A stretch of 64,000 bases of DNA from Tricholoma matsutake (GCA_026075535.2 AP026538.1:4774001-4838000), one strand, 5' to 3'; positions 44,050-57,291 are shown, counted from the stretch's first letter. Made by a program: numbers and translations. The notes: generated by a model from the letters alone, not told the origin.

Positions 44050-47000
44050 ACCTGTACTTGAGATCCACTTCAGTCAATGATTGCCCACTTATTACAGTCC
44101 TTAATGTGCCTGACTACACACTTCACCTGGTTAAGATTGACTAATACTGTTGGCCCCAAGTCTCGATAATAATTAATCCTGCAATGATCTGTGGCTGGCT
44201 CAGAAATTCTGACTTCATGAATAGCTGCATGGATGAAGGATTTGGCCTCAATACTGTGTTCAGGTTGGGGAGGGATGTTTACAATGAGGAAATGGAGGAT
44301 TTGCCCAAAGAAATCTTTCAGTTCAAATTCTGGTGTCTGATTTTGTTGGCGAGCATATTGGTCAATAGCAAGTTGATACTGAAACACGAATAGTTAAATA
44401 TTGTGGTTCAAATAGTTTGATAGAATCTATACCCAGACAAATGACATGTCGACTGTCAGATTTGAGGGGATTTAGTTGGTGTGCATGCATTGTATCTCCA
44501 CCCCCAAGTTGTTGTGCTCAACTGTACTGAACAAAATGGGTGTTCCATGGAATAAGCTTGTGAATGACTGCTGCAGACTTGTCAAAATGAGTGGCCAATG
44601 TTGCAGTAAGTGTCTTCCACAAGGATAAGGGAAGGGTCACTGTGGATTGCTTTGGTGGAGTGAGGATAAATGATGGATCTGGTACATAACAATAAGCATG
44701 CATATTTGTCAACATATGAAGGGCTCACATGAAGGAAGGCAGACATCGTCATGAGATGTAGGTGGTTTGAGTTGCAGTTTTTCATGTAAGTTGTACAGAA
44801 GTGTTATGTGTGTCAGCTGTGCTTGGGAGGTAATGTACTTGTTGATGCTTGCATAGGGGAACCGTTGGCTTCTGATGTTGCACAGGATCTCACCACAGTG
44901 GTGCTCCATCAGAAATGCCCAATATGCCCAAACTGGGCCCATAGCTCTGATGGTTGGAGCAATATGTAGCAGAGCATGAACTGTGAGCAGGCAACACACA
45001 ACATGGTTGGGCATATGTTGATAGTAAATTCTGTTGACTTGTTAGATGGCATCTCACAGAGAAAGAAGCTTGTACCGTTCATACTCCTTGACCTACTCCT
45101 GGAAACCTCTCTCAAGGTCATCAATTTGATCTTGGGTAATTTCAAATTCGAGACAAAGTGTAAGAAGTTGAACCAACTGAACAAAGTGTTTGTAATATTG
45201 TTCATTGATAAACTGGCCATTAAGAAGAGTAGGGGCGAGATACAATGTCCAGATTGAATGGGTTTCAGCTGTCATCTGCAATTTCTCTGCTGCAATATTT
45301 GGAACCATAGATCCAAATGTGGCAGGGATAGTTTTCCCCACATCGAGGGTGGCCACCCCGATTGCTTGCCACACCTTTGGTGCCAGAACATACCCTTCAT
45401 CATTGTGGTCAAGGTCCTTAAAATTTTTGGTCCAAAGAAGAATGAGGTTGGGAATGAGGTTGGTCCAAATAAGATGCATGAAGTCATAGGGGAATGAGAC
45501 AGGAAAAGAGAGGGAGCTCAAGGGGCACTGAGCATGGGCAGACCCTTGATGCTATACTTGGTTGCAAGTTCATCTGATGTTGCATTGGTCAGGGCAGACT
45601 GAACTTCCTGAGCCTGCTCCATAAACAATGCGTGGTTTCATGGAGGAAGTGCAGTTGTATCATATCAGTGTTGTGAGTCAGGAAAATTCTTGCAGTGTAG
45701 TGGAACATAATGCATTGTCACCTGTGATGACAGAATACAAATTCCTTGGATCTCACACATGTGGCATGGGGAACGACCATCATGACCCTTCATGCACATG
45801 ATCATCAATACTGCGGGGATGTCACCAAAGATGATGACTAGATATGCATGAAGAAGGAAAACAGTCATTGTGATGGCATAAAATCCAGAGACACCAAGCT
45901 CCAGCTGTAAAAGTTCCTGGACTAGCAGCCAAAGGAATGAATCTAAATCGCCAGGCTTCTTTGGTCCAGGAATTATGCCAACCGAAATGATATTCTTCTT
46001 CAGAGATCACTCTTTGGGAGGGAGATTGTAGTTGAATAGGATGATTGGCCATGCAGTTTTGGTACAGTGCTTGAAAGGACCAAAGCCATCAGTGGACAAA
46101 CCAAGTGCAATATCACAAGGGTCAGATAGTGTTTAAAGGTCCAGTCCAGTCTGGTTTTTGACTTCCAAATGGGGCAACCGGCAACTGCAACCAGTCTAGG
46201 ACTGACCCAGATATTGGAGGACCACAACCGGACCCTTTAGGACTGGTCCTAATTGGTCCATGGACTGAAAAAAGACTGGTTTGGACCGGTCTTTTGTTAT
46301 AAAATTTATTGTGCCAAATAACCCATATGTATCTCAACAAATATGACCATTACCTCATATATATTATATTCATGGATAGAGATTGTAATGCTCCATAGAC
46401 CGATCCAGCATTTAAGCAATTCCGTCAAGATTTGACTGAGATATGGCCAAAACCGAAAGGACATGCATTCAAGTGGCAGTTTGTAGTTTGTAATTTGTAG
46501 TTTGTAGTTGCACTCATTTGGGCTGTTATATGAATAAATCCCAAGGTACAGATGATTATGTGTGTTGTTGTTACTTCTATGATGTCATATAGCTGTACAA
46601 AAAAAATTATAGCTCAGGTAATAAGCAATGCAATCAAAGTTGTTCTGATACAACAAAATCCTCATACAAAAATGTTTTTGGTCATATCTCAACCAATTCT
46701 TGACTGTTTTTGATGATCCTGATCCAGGGACCAAAAATGAAGTAAATATGTGTGGGAGTAAGGTCCAACATACGTTGGGACAAAAGATTGGTCGCAACTG
46801 GTTTTAACTGGTTTTTCATTGGTCCTACTATATTTTTCAAAATGAAAGACCAGCAACTGGACTGAAAAAGACCAGTCCATAAATAGACCACTGGTCCATT
46901 CCTAATTGGTCCATTTCAGTTCAGTTTTGGTCTTTTTTTCAGTCCTACAGACTGGACCTTAACACTAGGATCAGAGAAGAAGCTCCTTGCCACCAATAGT

Positions 47001-48241
47001 GACAAATGACTCCCAAAGTAGGGAGTAATGAGCACCATCGAAGATATCTGTCACTTTTGTGGGGTCATGTTGGTGACTAGCTCTGTATTGCATTTTTCTC
47101 GCATAGGGGGAATTTGAGACCATTGCACGGAGGCGCGGAATAATTGGTAAGTACTGAAAATACACCTGAGGTGTTGTCCCATCAGCTTTACATCAATCAG
47201 TGTTGCACTTTGGGCATTTCAGCAAGGTTTCATATGGGCCAGTGTAGCAGATGCACAAGGATGGGCAACAATCATAATGCACAGGCTGGAAACCTGAGAG
47301 GGACTGGATATGTTTCTCGGTGTTCTTCAACATGTCTATCAAAGCTTGGGGGAAGGCAAAGCAAAGTTTGTTGAATGTCTTCTCCTTGAGGCCATCTTCA
47401 ACCTTCAGGGTATAAGCACAAAGGAGGGACAAGTCACTCTCGTCCAGAAGTTTATCATCTATGAAGGCATCAGCCAGCAGTACAGTAATAAATATAACGA
47501 CAGACCTAATTTTGAGGCTTCTTTTAAGAAACCTTTGCCCAGGAGGTCCCATACTGAAACTCCTTCTTGTCCTGGCTCTGCACCCAGCATCACATATTCA
47601 TCATCCTGCTCAAAACTATCTGGAAACTCTTCTTCATTGCTAAGTTCCTGCTCCCCCTCTTCCTCTTCCTCATCACTCTCCTCCTCATCAAGTATAGACT
47701 GCCGAACATGATTAGATCCCCACCACTGTTGCCCAACCTGATCAACATAATCTGCGATGCGATAAGACCGCTGTAACTTGGACAGGCCATAGTCATCATG
47801 GCTTCCAGCAGCATTGGCATGAGTTGGCATAGCAAGTTGGGTGGTATCATGGTCAACCCCTGATGGTCCTGCCTCGCCAATGGGGCAATCTCCATCGTCC
47901 GGATAAATTTGTGGTGGGCTACCTTGAACGTATTGGTATGGGACATTGTCAGGCACTGGGCTTGCCAATTCCCCAATTGGGGGAGGGCTGTTTGTGGATG
48001 CAGGCCTTGAAGCAATGGCTTGTTGAAGAGGGCCGAGGCATCCAACCAGCTCTTGTTTTGCAGGTTGGTGAGAAGACTTCCGTCGAGGCTGAGAACCCTG
48101 GCCATGACTGTGTACCAATGATTGGCTCTGTGAAAGGACACTTGAGGCAAGGAGTAGTGGACCTTGTCCATTCAGATGATGTGATTCTGTCCTTTGAGTG
48201 ATTCATTTGTTGCAACCACATGAACAGAGATGTTTAACCAT
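44050..48241 (-). pseudogene. Plavaka-type transposase (broken by stops and a MITE)
   Basis: From ATG 48,241 the N-terminus has a Cys-rich finger (HLCSCGCNK) and HHLNGQGPLLLASSVL. An acidic linker (47,459-47,690), a zinc-ribbon region (CYTGPYETLLKCPKC) and the core follow: LGLSTDGFGPFK, GPKKPGDLDSFLWLL, KGHDGRSPCHMCEI, FPYDFMHLIWTNLIPN and YASINKYITSQAQLTHITLL. The C-terminal domain ends at 44,070 (YARQQNQTPEFELKDF, NKWAIID). This order matches Plavaka transposases, basidiomycete cut-and-paste enzymes. An early TGA follows CGCNK, and the MITE splits the core at 46,127. Confidence 0.85.
46127..46967 (-). mobile_element. hAT-type MITE, 841 bp, inside the transposase
   Basis: Termini TAGTGTTTAAAGGTCCAGTC and GGACCTTAACACTA are flanked by GGGTCAGA (46,119-46,126) and GGATCAGA (46,968-46,975), a duplication with one difference. 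Removing it rejoins GKELLL to DIALGLSTDGF in the transposase. It is the inverted twin of the element at 41,171. Confidence 0.9.
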
Positions 48242-48849
48242 GGCAGGTTGATAGACAGTAGTCGAGAACATGGTTGACATTTATATATTGTAATGGTATC
48301 AATGCATTCCAAGGGGAAGAACAGGGTTGCTATGATCCAGAAATTGAATCAAGGTCTGAGCAGTGAGGAAGGGTCTTTGCCTTCTGGATCCTTTGACAGA
48401 CGGTAACAACATCAGTATATTTTAAAAATCAATAATATATGGAAGGGACAAACAAGCAGAAGAAGTACTGCCATGGCCATAGTCCACGAGTTGATTGTGG
48501 CAGGAGCAATTGAGCTATCTGGAATGGGAGTGTGATTGTTGGGAACCTGCAATGGGGTCAATGATATGCAATAGAAGGCAGCATGATCTTACCAGGTTTC
48601 TGCCTATCAGTTGCCTTAGTTTTCTTCATGTATTTCTTCACGTATCTTTGGGATGGAGCTTCAGAGGTGCTATTTGATAGCAGCAAAACTACTACTCAAA
48701 ACATTTTACATAGATTTGAGCTACAAAATCTATTGTAAGCACCCATACAAATGTACAGGTAACCGTAGCACTCTTACAATGATTCATGAAGGTTCCACTG
48801 GCACCCCAACTTCTCCTTCTGACAGCCTTGTCCTAGGATGGTGATCATG

Positions 48850-49450
48850 TCAGAAACCTTTGAACTATCATAAAGTACCCAAACTTACTAGCAATGCTTG
48901 TTCTTAACCTTCCTCAAAGAGCTCTGGTTTCATGTCAGGATGTGCGAGAGATGCCCCAATTTTAGGGCACTTCTTGCCGATGAGGTCTGCTTCCATCCAT
49001 CTATGGCCTTTGATGCTTGGCTATTTGAAATTGTAATGAGGATTGTGTGGACAGATAATAAAGATACAAACCTTGGGGCATACATGTGAGCAAACAATTC
49101 ACACACACTTCTGTATTGCTGAGTGAGAAGCATGTCAAGAATGCCAATTATTCTGACCTTTCTTCTCTGTCATGTTTCCATATCACCGATGTTGTGCTGC
49201 TGGAATAAATAAAAACACCTACCAGCTTTCACGATGAACCCTTCACACCCTTTCCGATCACCCATTGCCATCAGGAGTAGCATCCAGTCACCTGCCCCCC
49301 TGAAACACTCATCAGATCGAAACCATCGAGCTTGGTGACGGATCATACTATCACCAAGGTGGTATCGAGGTCGTCGAGTTGTAGGCCAACTCGAACTTGT
49401 GGTTGGCATCAGTGGTTACTTGGATAGCAAGTTTTTTGAGGTCTGTAGTA
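48850..49450 (-). pseudogene. Fragment of an unrecognised gene
   Basis: Two minus-strand frames, 49,170-49,409 (IRHQARWFRSDECFRGAGDW) and 48,930-49,133 (SVCELFAHMYAPRF), look coding. A possible 51-nt intron (49,021-49,071; GTTTGT to AATAG) would join MYAPR to SQASKAIDGWKQTSSAR. The frames may be one spliced gene of a repeat family. I cannot identify the function. Confidence 0.4.
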
Positions 49451-49987
49451 GAGTTAGGTGCCCAACCCCCCCTATTTTGATTTTGGAGAAACATACAGCT
49501 TTGTTGACCTTTTGGAAAGGTGGGAGAAGTTCAGCAACTGGTATCCATAGACAGTGGTTTGGTGACAGGGAGAGGAAGTAGCCATAGATGTGTAGATCCT
49601 TGTCTGCAAGGAATATGCAGTTGTAGTGGAGACGTTCCGAGTCTCCTAGGCTCTAGCTATGCCCAAGACAATGTAGTTGTAGTGATATCATAACTATGCA
49701 CATGCATGACTGTCTACTGACTAGGTGATCATGTGACTACCTGGAGTAGGTGACCATTCACCCTACTCCAGTGGGAGAGCATGTAACCAAGAAGGTAGGG
49801 GGCTATGGACATCTTTACATGAACATTGATGTACACATAAATGTGGACCACTTACTAGTGTTCATTGCCAACAAAATATGATAGGCAGTTGGCTAACTTG
49901 AAGGTTGTACTTATTTTATATTCTTAATATTTATTCTACTACTAACTATCCACAGAGTCTTGAAGGCTTGGGTGGATAATGAATGAT

Positions 49988-50215
49988 GAAGGTGGTGGTT
50001 GGAGACAGAGTGGGAGGGCATGCAAAAGCATTGGACATTTGTTGATGTTGCATGAGATGTTTGAGTTTTGGGTATCCTGGGCCTGCTAAATAAAACAAAG
50101 GCCAACTCTCTATTAAGCAAGCCCAGGATACCCAAAACTCAAACATCTTGTGCAACATCAACAAATGTCTGATGCTTTCACATGCCTTCCCACTCTGTCT
50201 CCAACCACCACCTTC
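49988..50215. repeat. Long foldback (two 101-bp inverted arms, 26-bp loop)
   Basis: The arm 49,988-50,088 (GAAGGTGGTGGTTGGAGACA ... CCTGGGCCTGCTAA) is matched by its complement at 50,115-50,215 with only a handful of mismatches by eye. If transcribed it would form a nearly perfect double-stranded hairpin. The region 49,450-49,987 before it has no identifiable gene. Confidence 0.85.
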
Positions 50216-50429
50216 CACCCCACATAAGTCCCATTGCTTTTGTTGTCAGTAGCATAGAATATAAATTAAGTTACGGTGTTCAACAAAAGCCCATAAGAGT
50301 GTCAAAAGACACAAAAGTATGAATAGAATGTCATAAGGGCAGACGTGTTGGTGCTATGGATAGATATTGAAGCCCTAGTCTCTTGCATACCATTTTTCTA
50401 AATGATAAGCTGATACTTTGTGATTCTAT

Positions 50430-53090
50430 GCACAGACAAGAAGCTTTAATTGCCAGTATGAGCCAGGGATAAGAGGAAGTTATTCGGTTGTAGAACATGA
50501 TGCTCATTCAATTCAGGTCCCCAGATCCATTCGCTGCTTTATTGATATTGAAGCTGGGGTGGATGATGGAAATAATTTGGAAAGTGAGAGCGGGGAATGG
50601 GATCCTGGTTCATTACTATTCTCTGGGATGGGCTATTGCTTCTCATGGACATAAATCCAGACAACTTCATTGACAATGGGGTCCATAGCCTTGATCAGAG
50701 CATTTCTCTGCAGCATGTCTCATGGAGGGATCTTCCCAATCAAGAGGAGGGACTGAGCAAATTTTTAACTGGGATTTTGGAATGCTCTTGCAGTGCAGCA
50801 TGGCAGCGTGCTCCCTCACCTGATGATAACAACACATCAATCAGTCATACCACTACCCTCTTAGATGAAGTTGCAAGATCACCTGGGCTGGATGACTACC
50901 CATTGTGGAGGGTTCGCTGCAGGGTAGGTTGACTTTGTTGGCTCTGACAAAAACTTAAGCAATCGACCAGTTGGGCATGGAACAAGAGATCATTTTCTTT
51001 CTTCTGCAAACTGTGGTGCCCCATCACCAGTTGCAAGCTGTGTTTATGCGTAATTCCATTCATGGCTGGGTCTACTTAGAAACAACCATGAATGAAGACC
51101 TAGTTCAGCTTCTGTGACTTTCTTCTGGCATAGTTCGCCACAACATGGGAATCATCTGGGAGCATGTTGATTTTGTAGATTGGATGAAGGTTCTCAGTCA
51201 ACATGATTCTGCTACTAATAGCAATCTGGCTGTTGGGGACTGGGTGTGGGTGCTCAAAGGGACCTACAAAGGGGATGTAGGTTATGTGGCAGCAATAGAG
51301 AACTGGGGGGGGCATCACTCTTCTCTTAGTTCCTTGCCTGCCTGGCCTCTGCCATTCTTCCTCCTCTCTCTGGAAGAGAAAGTGTTCATGTTTGACCACC
51401 CCTCCAGAACCTAATTTATTTGAACCACTAGCTGCCAAGTGCAATTTTGGTATTGACCCCATCTGGCAGGCACCCTACGTTCACCACTTCAATGGATACA
51501 CATTTGAATATGGGCTTATCCTCAAGCCTTTTGACCTCGGGTTGGTCTCATCTACTTCTGTCCACATTCCTACACAGCTGCTCTTTCTTTATCGGTCCAC
51601 TGACCACCCTGCCCTCACCACTTCTACATTTCCCTGACCCTTGGAATGGCATTTTGCAGAAGGCGAGGTGGTTTGTGTCTGTCCCTCACATCAGAAATGC
51701 CTCATCAAAGCTGTTGGAGATAGTTTTGCAGAAGTAGATTTTCAGATGCAAGAGGGTATAGTGTGCATTCCTTTGTCCAATTTAAGTTTTTTCATCCCGG
51801 TAAATTTGTTGAAGTCATGGGTGGGCCATTTCAAGGACAGAGTAGATGGGTTGAAGGTGGCTGGGATAACATCATCCATGTAGCTGTGGAAAATAGATTG
51901 GATGATGCTACTGAGGTTTGTGATGTCAAGGTTGGCCCATTTTTTAACAGTCAGCACTTGAACTAATGCTGGCTTTCAGAGCATTGAAGTTCACATCAAT
52001 TGCTTAAAAGCTGCTACTGCGCCTTTCTTACATGCGCAGTCAACCTCTGGCTCAGAAAAATGACTCTGGAATGACCCTATTCCCTGGATCAGGACAACCG
52101 TACTTGTATCAAAGCCAGGACATGCAATGAAGAGCTATCAAGGAATCATCAAAACTGTCCTTTGCAAGCAACTGACAAAAAGTGGTCTCCATATTGTAGC
52201 GCAGCTCACACATTTAGATCCCTCCTGCCCATATAAAATGGTGGTCCTCAATTATGATGATGTCGTAGAAGCCCAGTATGTGTATTTGGGGTATCTCCCA
52301 TGTGTCCCTTCTGAATATATGACTGTTATAGGTTCAGATGTAAGCTATTTGACTTCATGAAGCCGCAAAGCAAGCTCTTCATTCCTCTTGATTGAGATCA
52401 TATGGAAACCCAAATACTTCAATGCTCTGCTCCCTCAAGCTTGGGCAATGTGACTCCCATGCCTGATTGGTCTCCTTCATTGACACCTGCTTGGAATCCT
52501 TCATCCTGGACTCCCATGCCCACTCCATCAACCCCTTCCTGGAATTCCCTGGCATCATTGAGGACTAGCCCCAACCCAACTCCTGCAACAGCCATTTTGA
52601 GTTCTAGCATCCATCCAGCCTTGCCACAACACCCACTTTTAGACTCGCGACTACTTGGTGTCCAGCTAAAAGTAATAACTAATGGTGGGGGCTTTGAGAA
52701 CAAAGAGACTGCTGTAACTCTTGAATTGGTGGCCAGATGACCAATTATTTGACATACAAGCTACAAGACATTGCGATTGGTAGATCTGGCATGGGTTTCC
52801 CCAAAGCATCCCCATCCAGCCTGTGACAATGGATTACTTGTTGTCACCAAAGGCGAACATTGTGGCAAATATGTGCGGCAAATTCACCACAGGTATGATC
52901 AAGGAACCGCAATCATTATCTTCGGCACTGTGAAGAGGATGGAGAATGCTGCTGACAGCCTCACAGGAGAATGGCTGGAGCTTGGTGAGGATCATCTCTG
53001 CCAAGGTATTGAGACGAATGATGATAAAAAGTGCAACAAACATTTAATGACTGCCCTTCATGAGCAGGCCCACAAAATCCATGCAAAATA
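50430..53090 (+). pseudogene. Spt5-like protein with KOW motifs and S/T-P-A-W tail
   Basis: Open pieces in order: FIDIEAGVDDGNN (50,540), an NGN-like region, KOW motif VGDWVWVLKGTYKGDVGYV (51,230), WHFAEGEVVCVCPSHQKC (51,645), a second KOW-like FHPGKFVEVMGGPFQG (51,785), and YQGIIKTVLCKQLTKSG (52,130). Next is a CTR-like SLTPAWNPSSWTPMPTPST (52,475), then HPLLDSRLLGVQLKV and a C-terminal module KGEHCGKYVRQIHHRYD to the stop at 53,089. Spt5 is a transcription elongation factor; TPAW repeats are the hallmark of fission yeast Spt5 tails. Multiple frameshifts or introns break it, so it is probably dead. Confidence 0.72.
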
Positions 53091-53597
53091 GATTTAATTT
53101 CATTTATAATGTATATAATTCCTATAAATATATTTGAATACTGGTGAACCAGCTCTCGAGCTGGAGTGGTTGGTAAGGTTTGGTTTTGACTTGTCGCAAG
53201 CTCATGGCAGCTACAGGCTGGAGCCAAAGCCATGGCAACACTATCTACCATAAGGTATGTTGGTCTTCATGTTTTCTTAATCCCACACACCTAATTTTTG
53301 GATGACAAGTTCACCAAAATGGCAAGGAGTTGGATGAAGCAAATTTATTCAGTATCTCTCACCACCGCTTTAGTATCTCATACTGTCTACGTGCTTCGTC
53401 TTTGTTGCTTCTCTTGCATGCAATGAGGCATTGGCCCCTCTCCTGCATCCTCTTGCTCTCTTCCCCATTTACTCAATTGGAAATTGAAGTTGAAGACTGG
53501 GCCGCTGTGATGGCCACCCTCTACATGGATCCTAATAGAAATATTGCCCTCAGAGCCATTTCAAGCCTAAGAAAGTAAGCAAATAGAGCTTACTCAC

Positions 53598-54002
53598 TGT
53601 TTCTTCTGATTTGGGAAAGAAATCAACAGCTATCTTGCTTCCACTGCTGTTGGCAACTGGATCCACCTGTACACTGGAGTTTGCATACTTGACATCGCCT
53701 ATGTTGAATCATCAACCTAAACCATCTCTGCAGCTAAACAGGAACTCACCTTGTTTGTTAAATTCTTTGCTATCATCCAAATCTGAAAAGCGAACACCCC
53801 AATACTGATTTTCTGGCAGCCCAAGTTGATTCTCTGGCCTGCAATCTGACTGTTTGTCACCATGTGGTTCTGTGTTGGGTTCAGTCACACTTTCTCCACC
53901 ATTAATCTCGCCTTCACTTATGTTGTCAATGTCATACACAATGCAGTTGCGAATGGTACTGGCGGTGAGATTATGAGAGGAAGGGAAGCTTGGAATCGTC
54001 AT
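53598..54002 (-). CDS. Possible spliced gene start (unknown function)
   Basis: From ATG 54,002 exon 1 (54,002-53,750) reads MTIPSFPSSHNLTASTIRNC, then an acidic Glu/Asn-rich part and QYWGVRFSDLDDSKEFNKQ. A 51-nt intron (53,749-53,699; GTGAGT to CATAG) leads in frame to DVKYANSSVQVDPVANSSGS and a second donor GTGAGTAAG after EET. The following exon is unclear (frames toward 53,230). Both splice sites fit basidiomycete introns. The family is not recognised. Confidence 0.45.
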
Positions 54003-54438
54003 GGTGGATTGTGGGTTTAAATTTCTCACTCACCGTCTAATGGATTTATAACATTTCTGCTATTGGTTGTGCTTCATATGTTACCTGACATTTGATGCAA
54101 GATCCAGTCAATGCTAGGTGACAGTAGGTTGCCCTGTACCTCTATGTTAAGTTCCTTCTACTTAATGTGTTAATTTATGATAGGGAGGGGTAAATTTATC
54201 AAGACAACATCTTACTTAAAGCTCTCAATTTTGCAACTCTTCCATTTTGCTGGCATCCCCTAGCAACATCCCAAGATCTGGCTCTAGAATGGTGTGCAGT
54301 TGCCATTCCTCTCCATTTTAAGCTAAACTCAACCCTGATGGTATTGATTTTGTGGACCTTTCCTGATAAACATCAGGCCTTTGCTGGTGTCTTGGATGCG
54401 GAGCATCCTTTCCTTGGGTATATAAGGACAGGAAATAT

Positions 54439-55550
54439 TGTTGATAGGTTGTCTCCTTGGCTCAAAGGCCAATTCACCATTTCAACCACATTCTAATCAC
54501 ATCTGCTAACTCCTACGATGTCCCAGATGCAGCGCGACCCAGTCTATTGATCGCAATATCATATCGACTGCGTCGAAACATCACCAGCGACATTGATTGT
54601 ACTGAGAAACCACATCGCACAACTGTAGGACTACCTTGAAAGCCCCTAAGATCCCTCTGAACAAACATCAAACATCCCTGATCAACTTCGAACAACCACG
54701 ACCACAATCAAACATCATCGACCATCGTTGAGTGCTATCGATCAATATCGAGAAACTACGAGCGACATTGGGCACTGCATTCATTATCTAAATGGTGGAA
54801 TACCATGTGCCAGGAAGTATTCCAACTCGTGCTCAAACCTGCTGATAGTAGGTCAGCCTCGTTCCAAGTCCCTATCGCATACAGAACCCACTGGACAGAT
54901 TATTGTGAGACTTAGCACAGTTTATACACAAAGGACAGTCTCTTTTTAGTTCTATACCCTTTATTACTCCTTCATCATATGATATATCTCTTTCTTGTTC
55001 GGATTCCAGTCTAGGAAGTTTCTTTAAAACATATAAAACTCTGTAGTATCTACTTGGAAATAAAAGAAATTGTCTTCACATACTGCCTCATATAGAGTTC
55101 TAAGAATCTGATCTATCCTCTAAAACAATCTAAGCTTCTACGAGTTTTCTTGATCGAGGAGAAACCTCTGCAATCATCCTCGTCCTCGATCCTCTTTCAA
55201 CCCTCTCATTGTTAGCACTAGTAACCATCCCAACACTTCATAGCCATCGGCTATAGCCTTTGTATACTATCAACCTATCAAAAGGTCCTCAGAATTCACA
55301 CATCGACCATCAATGATAATCATTGTTCACCGTCAATATCATTGATCGTCCTCGATATAGATCGATACTCCATTGGACTGCACCAAACACCTTCTCTTAT
55401 AGAGCTACCTTTATGACTAGTACCAACTGGTTGTCTTTCCATAGGTTGGACCACAAACATTTGGAACATCTTGCACCCTTCCTCTGACTCATGCATATAT
55501 CATCAGTTGCCTCATTGGCTGTTTTGGTGGTTTTCCCGAGTTGAGTATCA
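54439..55550 (+). repeat. 5' LTR of gypsy G4 (1,112 bp)
   Basis: It starts TGTTGATAGGTTGTC and ends TTGAGTATCA. The solo LTR at 20,269-21,431 is its inverted relative over the full length. A TGG-containing sequence TGGAGCCCACTGCGAGG begins 7 bp after the end and could be a primer-binding site. Region 54,030-54,438 before it shows no identifiable gene. Confidence 0.82.
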
Positions 55551-55886
55551 TTATTTTTGGAGCCCACTGCGAGGGTTTCTGAATCATTTCATCATTGGAC
55601 CAACCTCGACTTCCTTGGCTTAGGCCGACACAAGCGAGAAACCTTCGTATTGATACTTGCCACACCTTCGAATCTCTCAAACAATCAAGAGATATTCTAA
55701 TTCCTGTTTCTGAAGCAGAATCTACTCATCATAGACTATTTCCTTCACCTATCTCATTGCCTTCAACATCATCATCTACTTCTTTGTCATCATCATCAAC
55801 CTCTTTGTTCATCCTTCCAACAACTTGGACACCTCTACCATCCTTCACACAAGTCTTAACCCCTACCCCTAGAGTCATCACATTCA

Positions 55887-57033
55887 TGACTACTCAAACC
55901 ACTATGCCAGCTCGTGGTCATTTGACTGCTCCAAAGTTCGACCCTACTCAACCTTGAGAGCTCCAACAATACTTCAAGGAGCTTGAATTATTGTTCCCGA
56001 CCTGTGGCGTCACTGAATCGAACCTGATGAAGAAACACGCTTGTCGCTACCTCGACACTGATTCTTCCAAACTCTGGGAATTGCTTCCAGAATATCAGCC
56101 AGGCACTTCATTCAACAAATTTTGAATGGCAGTACATAAACTCTATCCTGGATCAGAAGACGAATGCAAGTGGAGCATATCGGACATGGACAAATTAGTG
56201 GGAGAACAGCTATGTGTTGGGATATTCAACACAAACAATCTAGGAATGTATTATCGGGTGTTCTACAACGTTACTCACTTTTTGCGAGCAAAGAATAGGA
56301 TCTCGGAAGCCAAGAAAAGCAGAGCTTATGTTCGAGGATTCCAACCCAGCTTATGGACTCGAATTGCTCAACGACTCAAACTCAAATTCCCAGATCATTA
56401 TCCCGACAATCCATATCCACTCAATGACATTCACGACGTGGAAAAATTCATACTAGCAGGCTCTAACACATCAAACTTGGTAATCCACCAATCGACCTCT
56501 TCATCACACTTGACATCGAATGTTGGAAATACGTCACCTCATCACCTGGAACTATTATGATCAAAGCCAAAGATCTAAATGCAATGTTTGAACAATTTGC
56601 TAGCACCATCACTATGCATATTGCAGGTACTAAATCTCCTTGCGCTAATTTGGCAGACAGACAGGCACACATCAACACACTTCTTTGCATATTTTGTGGT
56701 TTATCGGGACATTTTATCCCTGACTGTTTGGTTTGTCAGTCATACTTGAACGAAGGAAAGTGTAAGCAAAATGCAGAAGGAAAGATCGTACTTCCAAATG
56801 GACAATTCACCCCTCAAAGTATTCCTGGCAGGTTTATCAAGGAACACATCGACGAATGGTGGAAACAGAACCCAGATGCAACACCAGCAGCCACAGTTTT
56901 ACTCAGCATTGCACCATTTGCACTTTCGACTTTGACTAATTCAACCTCGGCTGCGATCACTTCGATAATGGAGTCTGATGCAGTTTCTACATCGGGATCA
57001 GCAACAAAAGGAATTTATCATAACTCAATGTGA
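55887..57033 (+). pseudogene. G4 gag with zinc knuckle
   Basis: From about 55,887 (MTTQTTMPARGHLTAPKFDP) through stops at 55,955 and 56,123, the capsid has KLYPGSEDECKWSISDMDKL and TRIAQRLKLKFPDHYPD. A frameshift near 56,557 leads to CIFCGLSGHFIPDC, a CCHC zinc knuckle, and a spacer rich in Ser/Thr/Pro. Gag would package the RNA. Confidence 0.83.
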
Positions 57034-57291
57034 CCACTGACTCCAAAGATAGAATAGCAGCTCTTGAGCAAGAGATATTTGCACTTCAAAGTGGTCAACC
57101 ATTTTTGCGTCCAAACAAAGAGGTTCAAAGTCCAGTTCTGGCCACAACAATCCCCATTCCTGCATCTTCAACATCTACTGCTCCAGTACCAGCACCCTCG
57201 ACATCTTCATTGACAATGGTCAACCCTTCGACTTCAACTATGGCTCCAACATCGGCATTGACATCGACTTCTCCTGCATTGACCACTGCCA

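Noticed and set aside
46585..46891. Short ORFs inside the MITE at 46,127
   Set aside because: They do not match any transposase motif and are not kept in the twin MITE; the element is non-coding.
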